Assembly: GCA_905221605.1 (NCBI GenBank)
Contig: CAJNDS010002283.1
Span: forward strand, 455,002-519,001
Source: Symbiodinium natans
Lineage: Eukaryota > Sar > Dinophyceae > Suessiales > Symbiodiniaceae
DNA: 64,000 nucleotides
Direction of reading: 5' to 3'
Below, one piece after another: positions 33,457-42,645 of this stretch (within the stretch, counting starts at the first letter, position 1; each line of letters opens with the position of its first letter). The notes under the pieces were generated by a model, which saw nothing but the letters and a program-made list of their open reading frames with translations, was not told where the DNA came from and searched no databases. A program made the position numbers and the translations under genes.

Positions 33457-33905
33457 AGAACTGTTCGACTGTCGGACCGCAAGCGCTCAGAATGCTAAGT
33501 CTTCTTTGGCCCAATGGCTATATATCCCGCTTGGTGAGTTTTTTTTGTTTTTATAAAAAGACCCAGGATATTAAGAATCTTATGTTGATTCAGGTGTTAA
33601 TTAAGGCCCAACTCCCGCAGAAGACTGGCCCACGCGGCGGTCGTATTTCCGGCACTTTGCTGGCCTTGTGCAGAGGGAACCTGCGCCGCATGCTCGGATG
33701 TTCTTGGGGAGCACTGCGAGTGGCTGCTGGAACCGCAGCTTCCCTGCGGTTTAGGGTTTAGGGTTTAGGGTTTAGGGTTTAGGGTTTAGGGTTTAGGGTT
33801 TAGGGTTTAGGGTTTAGGGTAAGTGCTCCAGCACGTGCTCTGCGAAGCTTGCAAGCTTCACAATGTGGCGAGCAGAAACAAAAAAGCGTACTCGCCGTCA
33901 TCTGA
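33457..33905 (+). CDS. Candidate three-exon segment with a pure TTTAGGG intron
   Basis: Exon 1 (33457-33533) NCSTVGPQALRMLSLLWPNG, YISRL, ends at a canonical GTGAGT. After a T-rich intron, GATTCAG| leads in phase 0 to an Arg/Gly-rich reading (KTGPRGGRISGTLLALCRGN) ending CG|GTTTAGGG. The 75-bp intron 33749-33823 is pure array and ends GGTAAG|. The continuation stops at 33903. A second frame through exons 2 and 3 is also open and Cys-rich (EGTCAACSDVLGEHCEWLLE, then VLCEACKLHNVASRNKKAYS) and looks more protein-like, so the frame is undecided. Confidence 0.42.
33749..33823 (+). repeat. TTTAGGG array as a proposed 75-bp intron
   Basis: GTTTAGGG x10 to GGGTAAG. No other sequence inside. Confidence 0.6.
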
Positions 33906-34226
33906 GTACCCCGAATTGTGGGCAAGTTTCGTGGCAACGTGGGGGTAAGAAGAAAGCCCTTGCCATAATCTGAATTCTACGACCCTATAAGCCCTACAAA
34001 CCTTTCACAGCCTAAACCCCCTAAACCCTCAACCACTTGTAACTTGAAATTATTCACAAGTTCAAAAAGAACCTCTACCAAACTCCTCGAAACTGTCCCC
34101 GGACCTGAACCCTTAATAACTTCAACAAACCCCCTATAATCCCTACAGACCCTATAAACCCTAAACCCTAAACCCAGCAACCCCTAAACCCTAAACCTTC
34201 TAAACCCTACAAACCCTACAAAGCAG

Positions 34227-34623
34227 GATACCGAGGAGACCTCGGAGAGCGAGGATCTGGAGACCGTAGCGCAGACGCTGGAAGTCGGGGAGGCCTCCGA
34301 CTTGAATTTGAGGGACCTCAAGCAGAGGGTTTAGGGTTTAGGGTTTAGGGTTTAGGGTTTCCCTAAACCCTAAACCCTAAACCCTAAACCCTAAACCCTA
34401 AACCCTAAACCCTAAACCCTAAACCCTAAACCCTAAACCCTAAACCCTAAACCCTAAACCCTAAACCCTAAACCCTAAACCCTAAACCCTAAACCCTAAA
34501 CCCTAGCCCAAACTGTCTCGACAAGATCCATTCTTGGCAAGGCCATCTCTACGTCCGACTCCTCTGAGATCTTAGCTCTGGACGACGCCATCGAAGAGCT
34601 CCCGCTGGAGGAGATCACACACA
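34227..34623 (+). CDS. Exon-like acidic segments separated by a head-to-head array
   Basis: Segment 1 (34227-34328) follows AAAGCAG|G: DTEETSESEDLETVAQTLEV, GEASDLNLRDLKQR, ending AGG|GTTTAGGG. Segment 2 (about 34507-34623): TVSTRSILGKAISTSDSSEI, LALDDAIEELPLEEITHR. Both are acidic and plainly protein-like, but phase 0 to the CCCTAG| acceptor leads to an early stop, so the exact join is unresolved. A third acidic piece at 35126-35209 (LESSYQELGDLPEPEEPCQD, then TAG) may belong to the same gene. Confidence 0.42.
34329..34506. repeat. Head-to-head telomeric array (inverted junction)
   Basis: About 4.5 GTTTAGGG units switch at 34360/34361 to about 20 CCCTAAA units. The two arms are complementary and could form a hairpin. 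Confidence 0.95.
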
Positions 34624-34949
34624 GGGGGCAGGGTTAAGGGTTTGGGGTTCAGGGTTGAGGGTCTAGGGTTTAGGGTGTAGGGTGTAGGGTTTCGGGTTTA
34701 GGGTTCATATAGGGTTTCGGGTTTAAGGTTGGAATTTGGGTTTAGGGTTGCAGCCTCTTTTAATGGAAGGCATCTGTCATATTTTGTTGGTTTTTAGTTC
34801 TTCGACGTGTTCTTATCACGAGTGGTTTGAACTTGGGGCTCTACAGTTGTGCCGTGCCCTGGCAAAGTTTCTTGCCGTAGTCCTCCCTACTGCCCGCGCG
34901 TCGCCAAAACCCAGACGTTAGGAGTTCCTTCTGTTTGGAACCAAATCCC

Positions 34950-35125
34950 TAAACTCGAAACCCTCAACCCCAAACCCCAAACCCCAAACCCCAAACCCCA
35001 AACCCCAAACCCCAAACCCCAAACCCCAAACCCCAAACCCCAAACCCTAAACCCTAAACCCTAAACCCTAAACCCTAAACCCTAAACCCTAAACCCTAAA
35101 CCCTAAACCCTAAACCTAAACCCTA
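34950..35125 (-). repeat. CCCCAAA block passing into CCCTAAA
   Basis: Ten or so uniform CCCCAAA units (about 34966-35045), then CCCTAAA to 35115. The 71-codon frame over it is a repeat translation. Confidence 0.95.
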
Positions 35126-35209
35126 CTCTACCGGGCCTCGTTGCTGGAATCTTCGTACCAGGAGCTCGGGGACCTGCCTGAGCCTGAGGAGCCTTGTCAA
35201 GACACTTAG

Positions 35210-35872
35210 AACTTAGAGCCCCTGACTCGGCTCTTCCTTACGAAGCTGAGAGTAGGGACCCGCTAAACCCTAAGCCCTAAGCCCCAAGCCCTAAACCCTA
35301 AACCCTAAACCCTAAGCCTACAGGATCCCTAAAGCCCAAAAAAAGACCTGAACCTTGAACACGAAGCCTGCGTCTGGGTTCAGGGTCTCGGGTTTATCGG
35401 GTTTCGGGTCCATGCGCTTCCGACGTGCGAAGTCAACCTTGGCAGAACACTCGGTGCGAGCGTTGGCGCAGTGTGTACGAGGTCGCCACTTTTTGTATTT
35501 TGATTACTATGAGGCCCAGAAAGTCCTTCTGGAGCTTCTGGGTCTGGGGCGGTGGTTGGTGTGGTGATTGTAGAATGTAACCGCTTCACTGGGAACTAGC
35601 TCAAACCAACATCTACAGGGGTGTCCTCTGGTTCGAGCTTGAGTGAATTTGTGAAGTACTCCAAATTGCTGCGTTAGGAGTAACCGTGATGGCACGGGAG
35701 GTCGTCCAGCTATCTTCCAGACTGTGTAATTAGAGATTCGGGAATAGTAGGTTGAGGGTTTAGGGTTGAGGCTTATAGGTGTAAAGGTGAACAGTCATCG
35801 AAACCCCAAACCCCAAACTCCAAACCCTAAACCCTAGACCCGAAACATTCCAGACCCTAAGCCTTACACAAG
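35210..35872. other. Unassigned sequence
   Basis: CCCTAAA-type run 35265-35320, then about 400 bp without array. Opposed 62-70-codon frames (35355-35567 plus; 35380-35695 minus) overlap and neither has a recognisable motif. Confidence 0.5.
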
Positions 35873-36069
35873 GCGCCCAAGAAGAAGGCCAAGCGCCGCT
35901 ACGGCTGCACTGGGCTCCGCGGCGTTAGCCGACGCGTCGACACGCGCACGCGGAGGGCGTCATACCAGGCCGGGTTGGAGTTTAGGGTTTGGGGTTTGGG
36001 GTTGGAGGGTTGGGGGTTTGGGGTTTGGGGCTTGGGGCTTGGGGTAGGATTGTAATTGGGATCATATAA
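35873..36069 (+). CDS. Exon-like basic segment with an array intron
   Basis: Exon 1 (35873-35979) follows ACACAAG|G: APKKKAKRRYGCTGLRGVSR, RVDTRTRRASYQAGL, ending GA|GTTTAGGG. The intron 35980-36047 is TTTGGGG-like and ends GGGGTAG|G. A short tail (EIVIGII, TAA at 36067) would follow, but this lies in element-derived sequence and is weak. The basic start could be a nuclear-targeting or nucleic-acid-binding stretch (inference). Confidence 0.4.
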
Positions 36070-36238
36070 CCTCATCCTTTTCTGGGGTGTATGAACGATA
36101 AATTTAGTCCTTACGGTTCAGGTGGCAGAGGGGGCTCGGGGTTTCGCTGTAACCCTATTGAAACCGAAGGGTCTTATGGGTTTTCCGGGTTTTGGGTTTT
36201 AACGGGCTTTCACGGTTTAGGGTATAAGTCTCCTATAG

Positions 36239-36384
36239 GGATAGTCTCGCTTGGATATCCCGCGAGGCCTCTAATCCTGAAGCTCCGTAAGGGCCCGTGG
36301 AACCTTGGCGCAGGCGGCGGTATGCTTCGAAAACCTCACGTTTCGGACGCTCTGGCAGCTGTAGACCCCCTAGATCGACCCAAG
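36239..36384 (+). CDS. Exon-like segment, unrecognised
   Basis: After CCTATAG|G the frame reads IVSLGYPARPLILKLRKGPW, NLGAGGGMLRKPHVSDALAA, VDPLDRPK, then a donor AAG|GTGGGG before a G/T-rich telomere-like tract. It lies inside a longer open frame (36091-36711). Consistent globular composition; no family. Confidence 0.42.
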
Positions 36385-37005
36385 GTGGGGTGGGGCTTGG
36401 GGTTTTGGGGTTCAGGGGTCTTGGGGGTTTTGGGGTCTTGGTTTTTTTCGGTTTTTTCGGGTTTTTTTGGGTTTTTATTCGGTTTTTGTTTGGGTTTGTG
36501 GGGTTTAAGGTGTAGTCCAGCTTTCGGCTCTAAACCCAGAACCCCGTTCAGGGTTTCTGGAAGTGGCAGGGGGGCCTGTAGCCTCACCTTCCGGAGACGT
36601 TTAGGGTTTAGGGTTGAGGGCTTACCACAAAGCCTTGAAGCTCTTCATCAATCATGCCACATGCCCCCTAACGAAGCAGCGAAACACAAAAGAGTCGCCC
36701 GAAGGGCATGACCCTAAACCCTGAACCCTAAACCCTGAACCCTGAACCCTAAACCCTAAATCCTAAACCCTAAACCCTAGTCCTAAACCAGGAGCCGGGC
36801 AGGTGAAAAGCCACTTAGGCCAGGGGCGGGGTAAATACCCCAAACACCCTAAATTCCCCCAAACACCCCTTAACACCTTAACTGCCGATAAATGCCCCTA
36901 AACCCTAAACCCTAGCCCTAAACCCTAAACCCCAAACCCTAAACCCTAAACCCCAAACCCTTCATGAAGGTCCGAGAATCCAGCTTGGAGCCTGCCAAGG
37001 TCCAG
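36385..37005. other. G-rich run, one exon-like piece, CCCTAAA arrays
   Basis: GGGTTTTT-type sequence 36410-36515. At about 36619-36710 one frame reads AYHKALKLFINHATCPLTKQ and further polar residues, but only a 20-bp repeat separates it from the previous open stretch, too short for an intron. CCCTAAA arrays 36710-36780 and 36897-36962. Confidence 0.5.
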
Positions 37006-37386
37006 GTACAGCACAGAAGTGCAGCAGGCGGTGGACTTCCACATCATCTTCCTGCAGATTCGCGACGAGGCGCCGAAAGGGTTTAGGGTTTAGGGTTTAG
37101 GGTTTAGGGTATTTCAGGTTTAGGGTTTAGAGTATGTCAGGTTTAGGGTTTAGGCCGAGAGGGCTCAACAAGCGAATGTGCCTTGTGTCGCTCGGTGCAC
37201 CCCACACCTTTGTAACTTCGTGGAGTACCTACTTCCTTGAGGACCAAATGAACCCTGACAGGGTTTGTGGTTCAAATATCCTAATAGGGATTGTAGTAGT
37301 ATAGGGTATATGACCCCAATTTTAAAGTTCATTTGGTTTACAAGGTTTCAGGGTTCGTCTGTCGTCTACCAGAGCCTGAAAATTAA
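37006..37386 (+). CDS. Candidate three-exon segment; array intron then element intron
   Basis: Exon 1 (37006-37080) follows GTCCAG|G: YSTEVQQAVDFHIIFLQIRD, EAPK, ending GG|GTTTAGGG in phase 2. The intron 37081-37153 (73 bp) is telomere-like throughout and ends GGTTTAG|G. Exon 2 (37154-37241) PRGLNKRMCLVSLGAPHTFV, TSWSTYFLE. A family-8 element follows; a GA donor (GAG|GACC) and ACAAG|G acceptor would add VSGFVCRLPEPEN and TAA. An alternative reading of the last piece ends at a GTAAGG donor (37430). Exons 1 and 2 are good, exon 3 tentative. Confidence 0.5.
37081..37153 (+). repeat. Telomere-like 73-bp proposed intron
   Basis: TTTAGGG units with two short imperfect units (TATTTCAGG, AGTATGTCAGG). 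GT start, TTTAG end before G; phase-2 join. Confidence 0.6.
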
Positions 37387-37552
37387 GGCGCCACAGCACG
37401 CATGGAACCCATTACGAAGAAGCACAGGTAAGGCCCCCTCACTAAACCCTAAGCCTCCAACCCTAAATCCTAAACCCTAAGCCTCAAACCTTGAACCCTA
37501 AGCCCAAAACCCTAAACCCCAAACCCTAAACCCTAAACCCTAATCCCAAAAG

Positions 37553-37640
37553 CAACCTCGAGGTGGAGAGCACCATGGCCGCCCAGCCAGGCTGCTCCTT
37601 CGCAGAGGCACCAGCGAGTTGCGAGTCGGGGCGGCTTCGG
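37553..37640 (+). CDS. Exon-like segment
   Basis: After CCCAAAAG| the frame reads LEVESTMAAQPGCSFAEAPA, SCESGR and continues into G-rich DNA. Right boundary unknown. Confidence 0.32.
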
Positions 37641-38578
37641 CTTTCGGGGGTTGGGAGTTTTTAGGGGTTTGGGGTTTTTTGTTTGGGTGTTAGGGGTTTT
37701 TAGGGTTTAGGGTTGGTCAGGCTTAGGGTCCAGGGAGTTTAGGGAATTTAGGGTTTGGGGTCTGGGGTTTAGGGGTGACAGGGGTGAGGGTTCAGGGAGG
37801 TTAAGGATTTTCGGGAATTTAGCGATAGGGATTTGGGGTCTAGTGTAGGTTTGGTATTGGGGGTTTAGGGCTTTTGGTTTAGGGCTAAGGGCCGACGCAG
37901 TGTGTTTGGGGTTGGGAAGGCTTTTTGGGGGGTAGGGTTTAGGGCCCAGGGTTTAGGGTTATGGGGTTCGGGTTTGTCATAACCCCCCAACTACCCTCAT
38001 TCTGCCGTACATGCATGCGCATAGCGCCTTCTGAAAGCGTACAGAGGGTAAATTCTAAACATCAGCCCTCCTCAACCCTCAGCCCCTACATCTCCTAAAC
38101 CCTAATTATAGACTCGAAACCCGCAACCCTAAATCCCAAACCCCAAAAGTCCCCTCTAGACTCTAGACCCTAAACCCTGAACCCTATATCTCAGAAAGTC
38201 CCCTAGAGACCCTAAACCCTGAACCCTATATCCTAAACCCTAACCCCCCTCCCCGGATTTCTCATATGCCCTCCAGGCCTGCATGAAATCCTGTGCGGCC
38301 CGCGCGGAGGCACTCGCGGTTCTGCGAAATATGCACAACGAATATAAGTAAACATGCATATATATATATATGTATGTGTGTGTAGTATATACATATATAT
38401 ATATATATGGTACCCCCCCCCCCAAAGATCTAGGTGTTTTCCTGGTTTTGGGATCTGTTTTAGGGTTTTAGGGTTGGGGGTGGGGGGCTAGCTAAACATG
38501 GAAATCTCAATATGGACATGTAAATCTTAATATGTGCGAGTCTTCATATGTGCGTGGTCGTATTTTCAAATTGTGTGC
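37641..38578. other. Degenerate telomere-like DNA and AT microsatellite
   Basis: G-rich to 37970, C-rich to 38250, including a direct repeat of CCTAAACCCTGAACCCTATAT. ATATGT/TATA microsatellite 38356-38410, C-run at 38414. No gene recognised. Confidence 0.6.
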
Positions 38579-38881
38579 CCGATTGAAAACGATTGAAACG
38601 ATTGAAATTCAATCGGGGGCCCGATTGAAAAACGATTGAAACGATTGAAATTCAATCGGGGGCCCGATTGAAAAACGATTGAAACGATTGAAATTCAATC
38701 GGGGGCCGGATTGAAGATTGAAGATTGAAGATTCCCAGAAAAAATTGAAATTCAATCGGGGGCCGGATTGAAGATTGAAGATTGAAGATTCCCAGAAAAA
38801 AGCTTTCCGGGAATCTTCAATCTTCAATCTTCAATCCGGTCTCCGATTGAATTTCAATCGTTTCAATCGTTTTTCAATCGG
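38579..38881. repeat. Foldback repeat of GATTGAA units
   Basis: Tandem copies of a block with CGATTGAAACGATTGAAATT and CAATCGGGGGCC, then GAAGATTGAAGATTGAAGAT, followed after a centre near 38800 by the inverse (ATCTTCAATCTTCAATC ... TTTCAATCG). The whole could fold into a long hairpin. Codons through it are repeat translations. Confidence 0.92.
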
Positions 38882-39029
38882 GTTCACGTCTTGTAAAGTG
38901 TCAGAATTAGCTTTCGTGACGTCGCTCAAGATCACGTGTCTTCGCAGACATTCCACTCGAAATATACTTGACCATTTGTGTTTGTAATACTCGCAATGGC
39001 TCGCATCCCAGTGGCTGGCTCAGTCTTAT

Positions 39030-39390
39030 GGTTTTTATTGGTTTTTGCGGTGTTTCGGGAGCGTGGGTCCCACGCTAAAAATCGGTTTTACCGATGTTTT
39101 TGCAAGCCTACCTTCAAAATAACATCGGTAAAACCAATGTTTTTGAAAGCCTACCTTCAAAAAACATAGGTAAAACCAATGTTATTGAAGGCCTACGTCT
39201 AAAAAACATCAGTAAAACCGATGTTTCGTGAGCCCATGCTCCCAAAACATCGCAAAAAAACAATAAAAAACAACATGTCAAAAACCATGATTTTCGAAAC
39301 TAGTGGCTGGGGTGGCCGGCCGAGTAGTTTCAGAAACCATAGTTTTTATGTTTCTTATTGGTTTTTGCGGTGTTTCGGGATCGTGGGCTA
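39030..39390. repeat. Nested direct and inverted repeats
   Basis: TTATTGGTTTTTGCGGTGTT occurs at about 39037 and 39357 (direct) and inverted near 39240. Between them are four diverged copies of a unit with AAACATCGGTAAAACCAATG. Foldback-type element, no coding potential. Confidence 0.85.
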
Positions 39391-40960
39391 AACCTTCAAG
39401 CCCTGTAGGCTATACGGTTAAGGTTTAAAGGTTTAGGGTTGAAAAGTTCAACAGTCAGCCCATAGAGTTTAAACCTTAAGGGTCCTAAACGCTTAACCTT
39501 TAAGCCCTATAGGCCATAGGGTTAAGGTTGAAAGGCTTAGGGTTTAAGATTTTGGAATTAAAACACAAGCCCATAGAGCTTAAGCCTTAAGGGTTTAAGG
39601 TTTCAGCATTGAAACGATAACCCTAAGCCCTTTAGGGTCAGAACCTTGAAGCCCTGTAGGGCTCTAAAACGTTAACAGGGTTTAACCCTATAGGCGTTGA
39701 ATGTATAAATGCCCAGACATTACGCTCTCTTTAACCTTTCAGCCCTATAGGGTCTAAAGGCTTAGGGTATTTCTTAAGCCCTGAGGGTTTAAAACCTTAA
39801 GCCCTCAAGGTGGGCTTGGGTTTAAATGCCTACATCTTGAATCCTAAACCTTTAAACCTTAACCCTATAGCCTATAGGGTTTAAAGGTTAAGCGTTTAGG
39901 CCCCTTAGGGTCTGAACTCTATAGGCTTACTTTTAAAACCAAAACCCTTAAACCTTGACCCTATAGCCTATAGGGTCTAAAGGTTAAGCGTTTAGGCCCC
40001 TTAAGGTTAAGGGTCCTAAACGCTTAACCTTTAAACCCTATAGGCCATAGGGTTAAGGTTGAAAGGCTTAGGGTTTAAGATTTTGGCATTAAAACACAAG
40101 CCCATAGAGCTTAAACCTTAAGGGGGGTCCAAAGGCTTAGGGTATTTCTTAAGCCCTGAGGGTTTAAAACCTTAAACCCTTAAGGTGGGCTTGGGTTTAA
40201 TTGCCTAAATCTTGAATCCTAAACCTTTAAACCTTAACCCTATAGCCTATAGGGTTTAAAGGTTAAGCGTTTAGGCCCCTTAGGGTCTGAACTCTACAGG
40301 CTTACTTTTAAAACCAAAACCCTTAAACCTTGACCCTATAGCCTATAGGGTCTAAAGGTTAAGCGTTTAGGCCCCTTAAGGTTAAGGGTCCTAAACGCTT
40401 AACCTTTAAACCCTATAGGCCATAGGGTTAAGGTTGAAAGGCTTAGGGTTTAAGATTTTGGCATTAAAACACAAGCCCATAGAGCTTAAACCTTAAGGGG
40501 GGTCCAAAGGCTTAGGGTATTTCTTAAGCCCTGAGGGTTTAAAACCCTAAACCCTTAAGGTGGGCTTGGGTTTAAATGCCTAAATCTTGAATCCTAAACC
40601 TTTAAACCTTAACCCTATAGCCTATAGGGTTTAAAGGTTAAGCGTTTAGGCCCCTTAGGGTCTGAACTCTATAGACTTACTTTTAAAACCAAAACCCTTC
40701 AACCTTGACCCTATAGCCTATAGGGTCTAAAGGTTAAGCGTTTAGGCCCCTTAAGGCTTTAACTCTATGGGCCTGCTATTGAACTTAAACCCTAAACCAT
40801 TAAACCTTAGCCCTATAGCCTATAGGGCTTAAAGGTTAAGTGTTTAGGCCCTGTACGCTAAGATTTACACTCGATGGGCTTAGGTTTAAATGCCTAAATC
40901 TTAAGGCCTAAACCTTTTAAGCCTTAACCCAAAAGGGTTTTACGGTTAAGGGTTCAGGTT
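39391..40960. repeat. Higher-order repeat with CCTATAGG palindromes
   Basis: Long units made of short inverted pieces (TTAACC/GGTTAA, CCTATAGCCTATAGG). The segment starting GGTCCTAAACGCTTAACC occurs at 39481, 40012 and 40387; the last two are 375 bp apart and nearly identical over their length. Telomere-like words are present but the order is distinct from TTTAGGG arrays. No coding frame. Confidence 0.9.
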
Positions 40961-42124
40961 TAAATGGCGGTTACATCTTCAACTTCACATCGCCTCCGGG
41001 CCCATGCAAGTATTCAACTTGATATCGCTAAATCATGAAAATACCTAGATCTTTGGGGGGGGGGGTAGCATATATGTATATATATATATATGTATATAGG
41101 TATACACACATTCTGTATTTAATTGTTTATGATCTTGAAAAAATCTGTATACACAATTATCGGTAAACAATATAAATTCCTGTATATGTACGTGTATATG
41201 TGTATGTATGTATGTATGTATGTAGGTATGTATGTGTATCTCCGTATGTATCTATATGTATGTATCTGTGTATGTATGTATGCATGCATGTATGTATGCA
41301 TATGAATATGTGGCGTGCGTGATTGTGTTGAATGCATGGGGACATCTCCAGAGAGATGTTGTCACAACACCGTACGTGCAACGTGGATTCGACCCTCTTT
41401 GCTTTAATTAAAGCCGGTGCTTGGGGAAAATTCGGGTAGACCATGGTTGTTCTGTAGGACCCCCTTTGCATCCGGATCCATTCCGCACGCTGTCGGCGAT
41501 CTAGGTTTTAGGTGCTAGGGCATTTATAGGGCCGTTTAGGGGTCAGTACAGGACATGCAGAAAGGGGACTCGAGCTACCCTAGCTACCCTAGGGCCCCCA
41601 AGGACCCACCTACAAAGGGACTAGTTAACAGCGAGGTTCTGGGGTCAATATGTGTTCCGCGAATTAGGTACCCTCTTTTGACTTAATAAGTCCACTAGCA
41701 TCCCCTAGAAACCCTATCATAGTCCCATGACCCAACTTACAAACCTTAAATTATCTACGTCAAAAAGGCTCCCAAATGGGCAAAACGAAGAGTTGCCACT
41801 GGGGCAGCTGCAGCTGGCTTTTTCTTTTGGAGGGTCGACGTCTCTGCTGGATCCTCAACACCAAGACATGCATTAGTACATCAGCCTCTCCAACTACAAG
41901 TAACTCTAAACCCAGCCCTGGACCCCAAACCCTAAACCCCCTGCACTTCAAAACATAACCGAAGATGAGGACCGAGTCCGAGACCGCAAAGCCTTAAGTT
42001 CCTTGGGGTATTCCCATAAACCCCAAACCCTAAACCCTAAGCCCAAAAGAGCCCTATAAAACCCTAGACCCTAAACCCTAAACCCAATATACCCTAAACC
42101 CTAAACCCTAAACGTAATCCGAAG
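40961..42124. other. Microsatellites and unassigned sequence
   Basis: TATA/GTAT microsatellites 41068-41105 and 41180-41305. From 41340 to 41960 mostly unique sequence with opposed 60-codon frames lacking motifs. CCCTAAA-type runs 42015-42115. Confidence 0.6.
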
Positions 42125-42206
42125 CAGAGAGCAGGAGCTCGAAGCCATGAAGGCGGCGTACTATGTCGTCCCTCGCCGCAAGCGGGTCCTGAATCAGAAT
42201 CCTTGA
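42125..42206 (+). CDS. Exon-like C-terminal segment
   Basis: After ATCCGAAG| the frame reads REQELEAMKAAYYVVPRRKR, VLNQNP and stops (TGA 42204). Polar and basic, helix-like; stops just before the telomeric array that hosts the retrotransposon. Confidence 0.38.
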
Positions 42207-42239
42207 ACACAAACAGGGTTTAGGGTTTAGGGTTTAGGG

Positions 42240-42460
42240 TACGGGGGGCAACCGAAGGAGGACAGGGAACAAAACAGTCAGCCCCAACAGAAGCCCTTGA
42301 TTCCCCTGGAACAACCGAAGACAAAACCCAAAGCACAACCAAACACACCTTTTCCGTAGGGCGCATTGCCCACGTTTCTTGAGCCAAAAATATCCGGGTT
42401 CATTGACCCCTTCAACTCCCATCACCAACTCTTTTCTACAATACCAGTTGCAGCTCCGCA
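42240..42460 (-). repeat. 3' LTR, 221 bp
   Basis: In the element's sense it starts TGCGGAGCTG and ends CCCCCCGTA, so ends are TG...TA rather than TG...CA. Contains the spliced-leader-like TTTTGGCTCAAG (minus strand of 42378-42389). One frame is open across it by chance. Confidence 0.95.
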
Positions 42461-42473
42461 CTCCCCCTGTCCT
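42461..42473 (-). promoter_or_regulatory. Polypurine tract (plus-strand primer site)
   Basis: Sense AGGACAGGGGGAG directly adjoins the 3' LTR TG. Position and composition are as expected for plus-strand DNA priming. Confidence 0.85.
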
Positions 42474-42645
42474 AGGATTTCCTAGGACACATTGGAGATG
42501 CCGTTCTTTGGCCAAAAACCGCCATTTAGGCAGCAGCCAGCTGCTTGAAATGCACATTATGGTTTAACGTCATCCAGGACGAACCTTCAGCTCATTGGCT
42601 GAATCCTTAACCATTGAGGATTTCTTCACCTCGTACTTGGAAAAT

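Noticed and set aside
33977-34180. 67-codon minus-strand frame
   Set aside because: Overlaps a diverged repeat of 5871-5925, so it is more likely repeat-derived.
42234-42557. 107-codon minus-strand frame over the 3' LTR, and the matching 86-codon frame at 51863-52123
   Set aside because: The LTR happens to be open in one frame; both frames are the same LTR sequence and not a separate gene.
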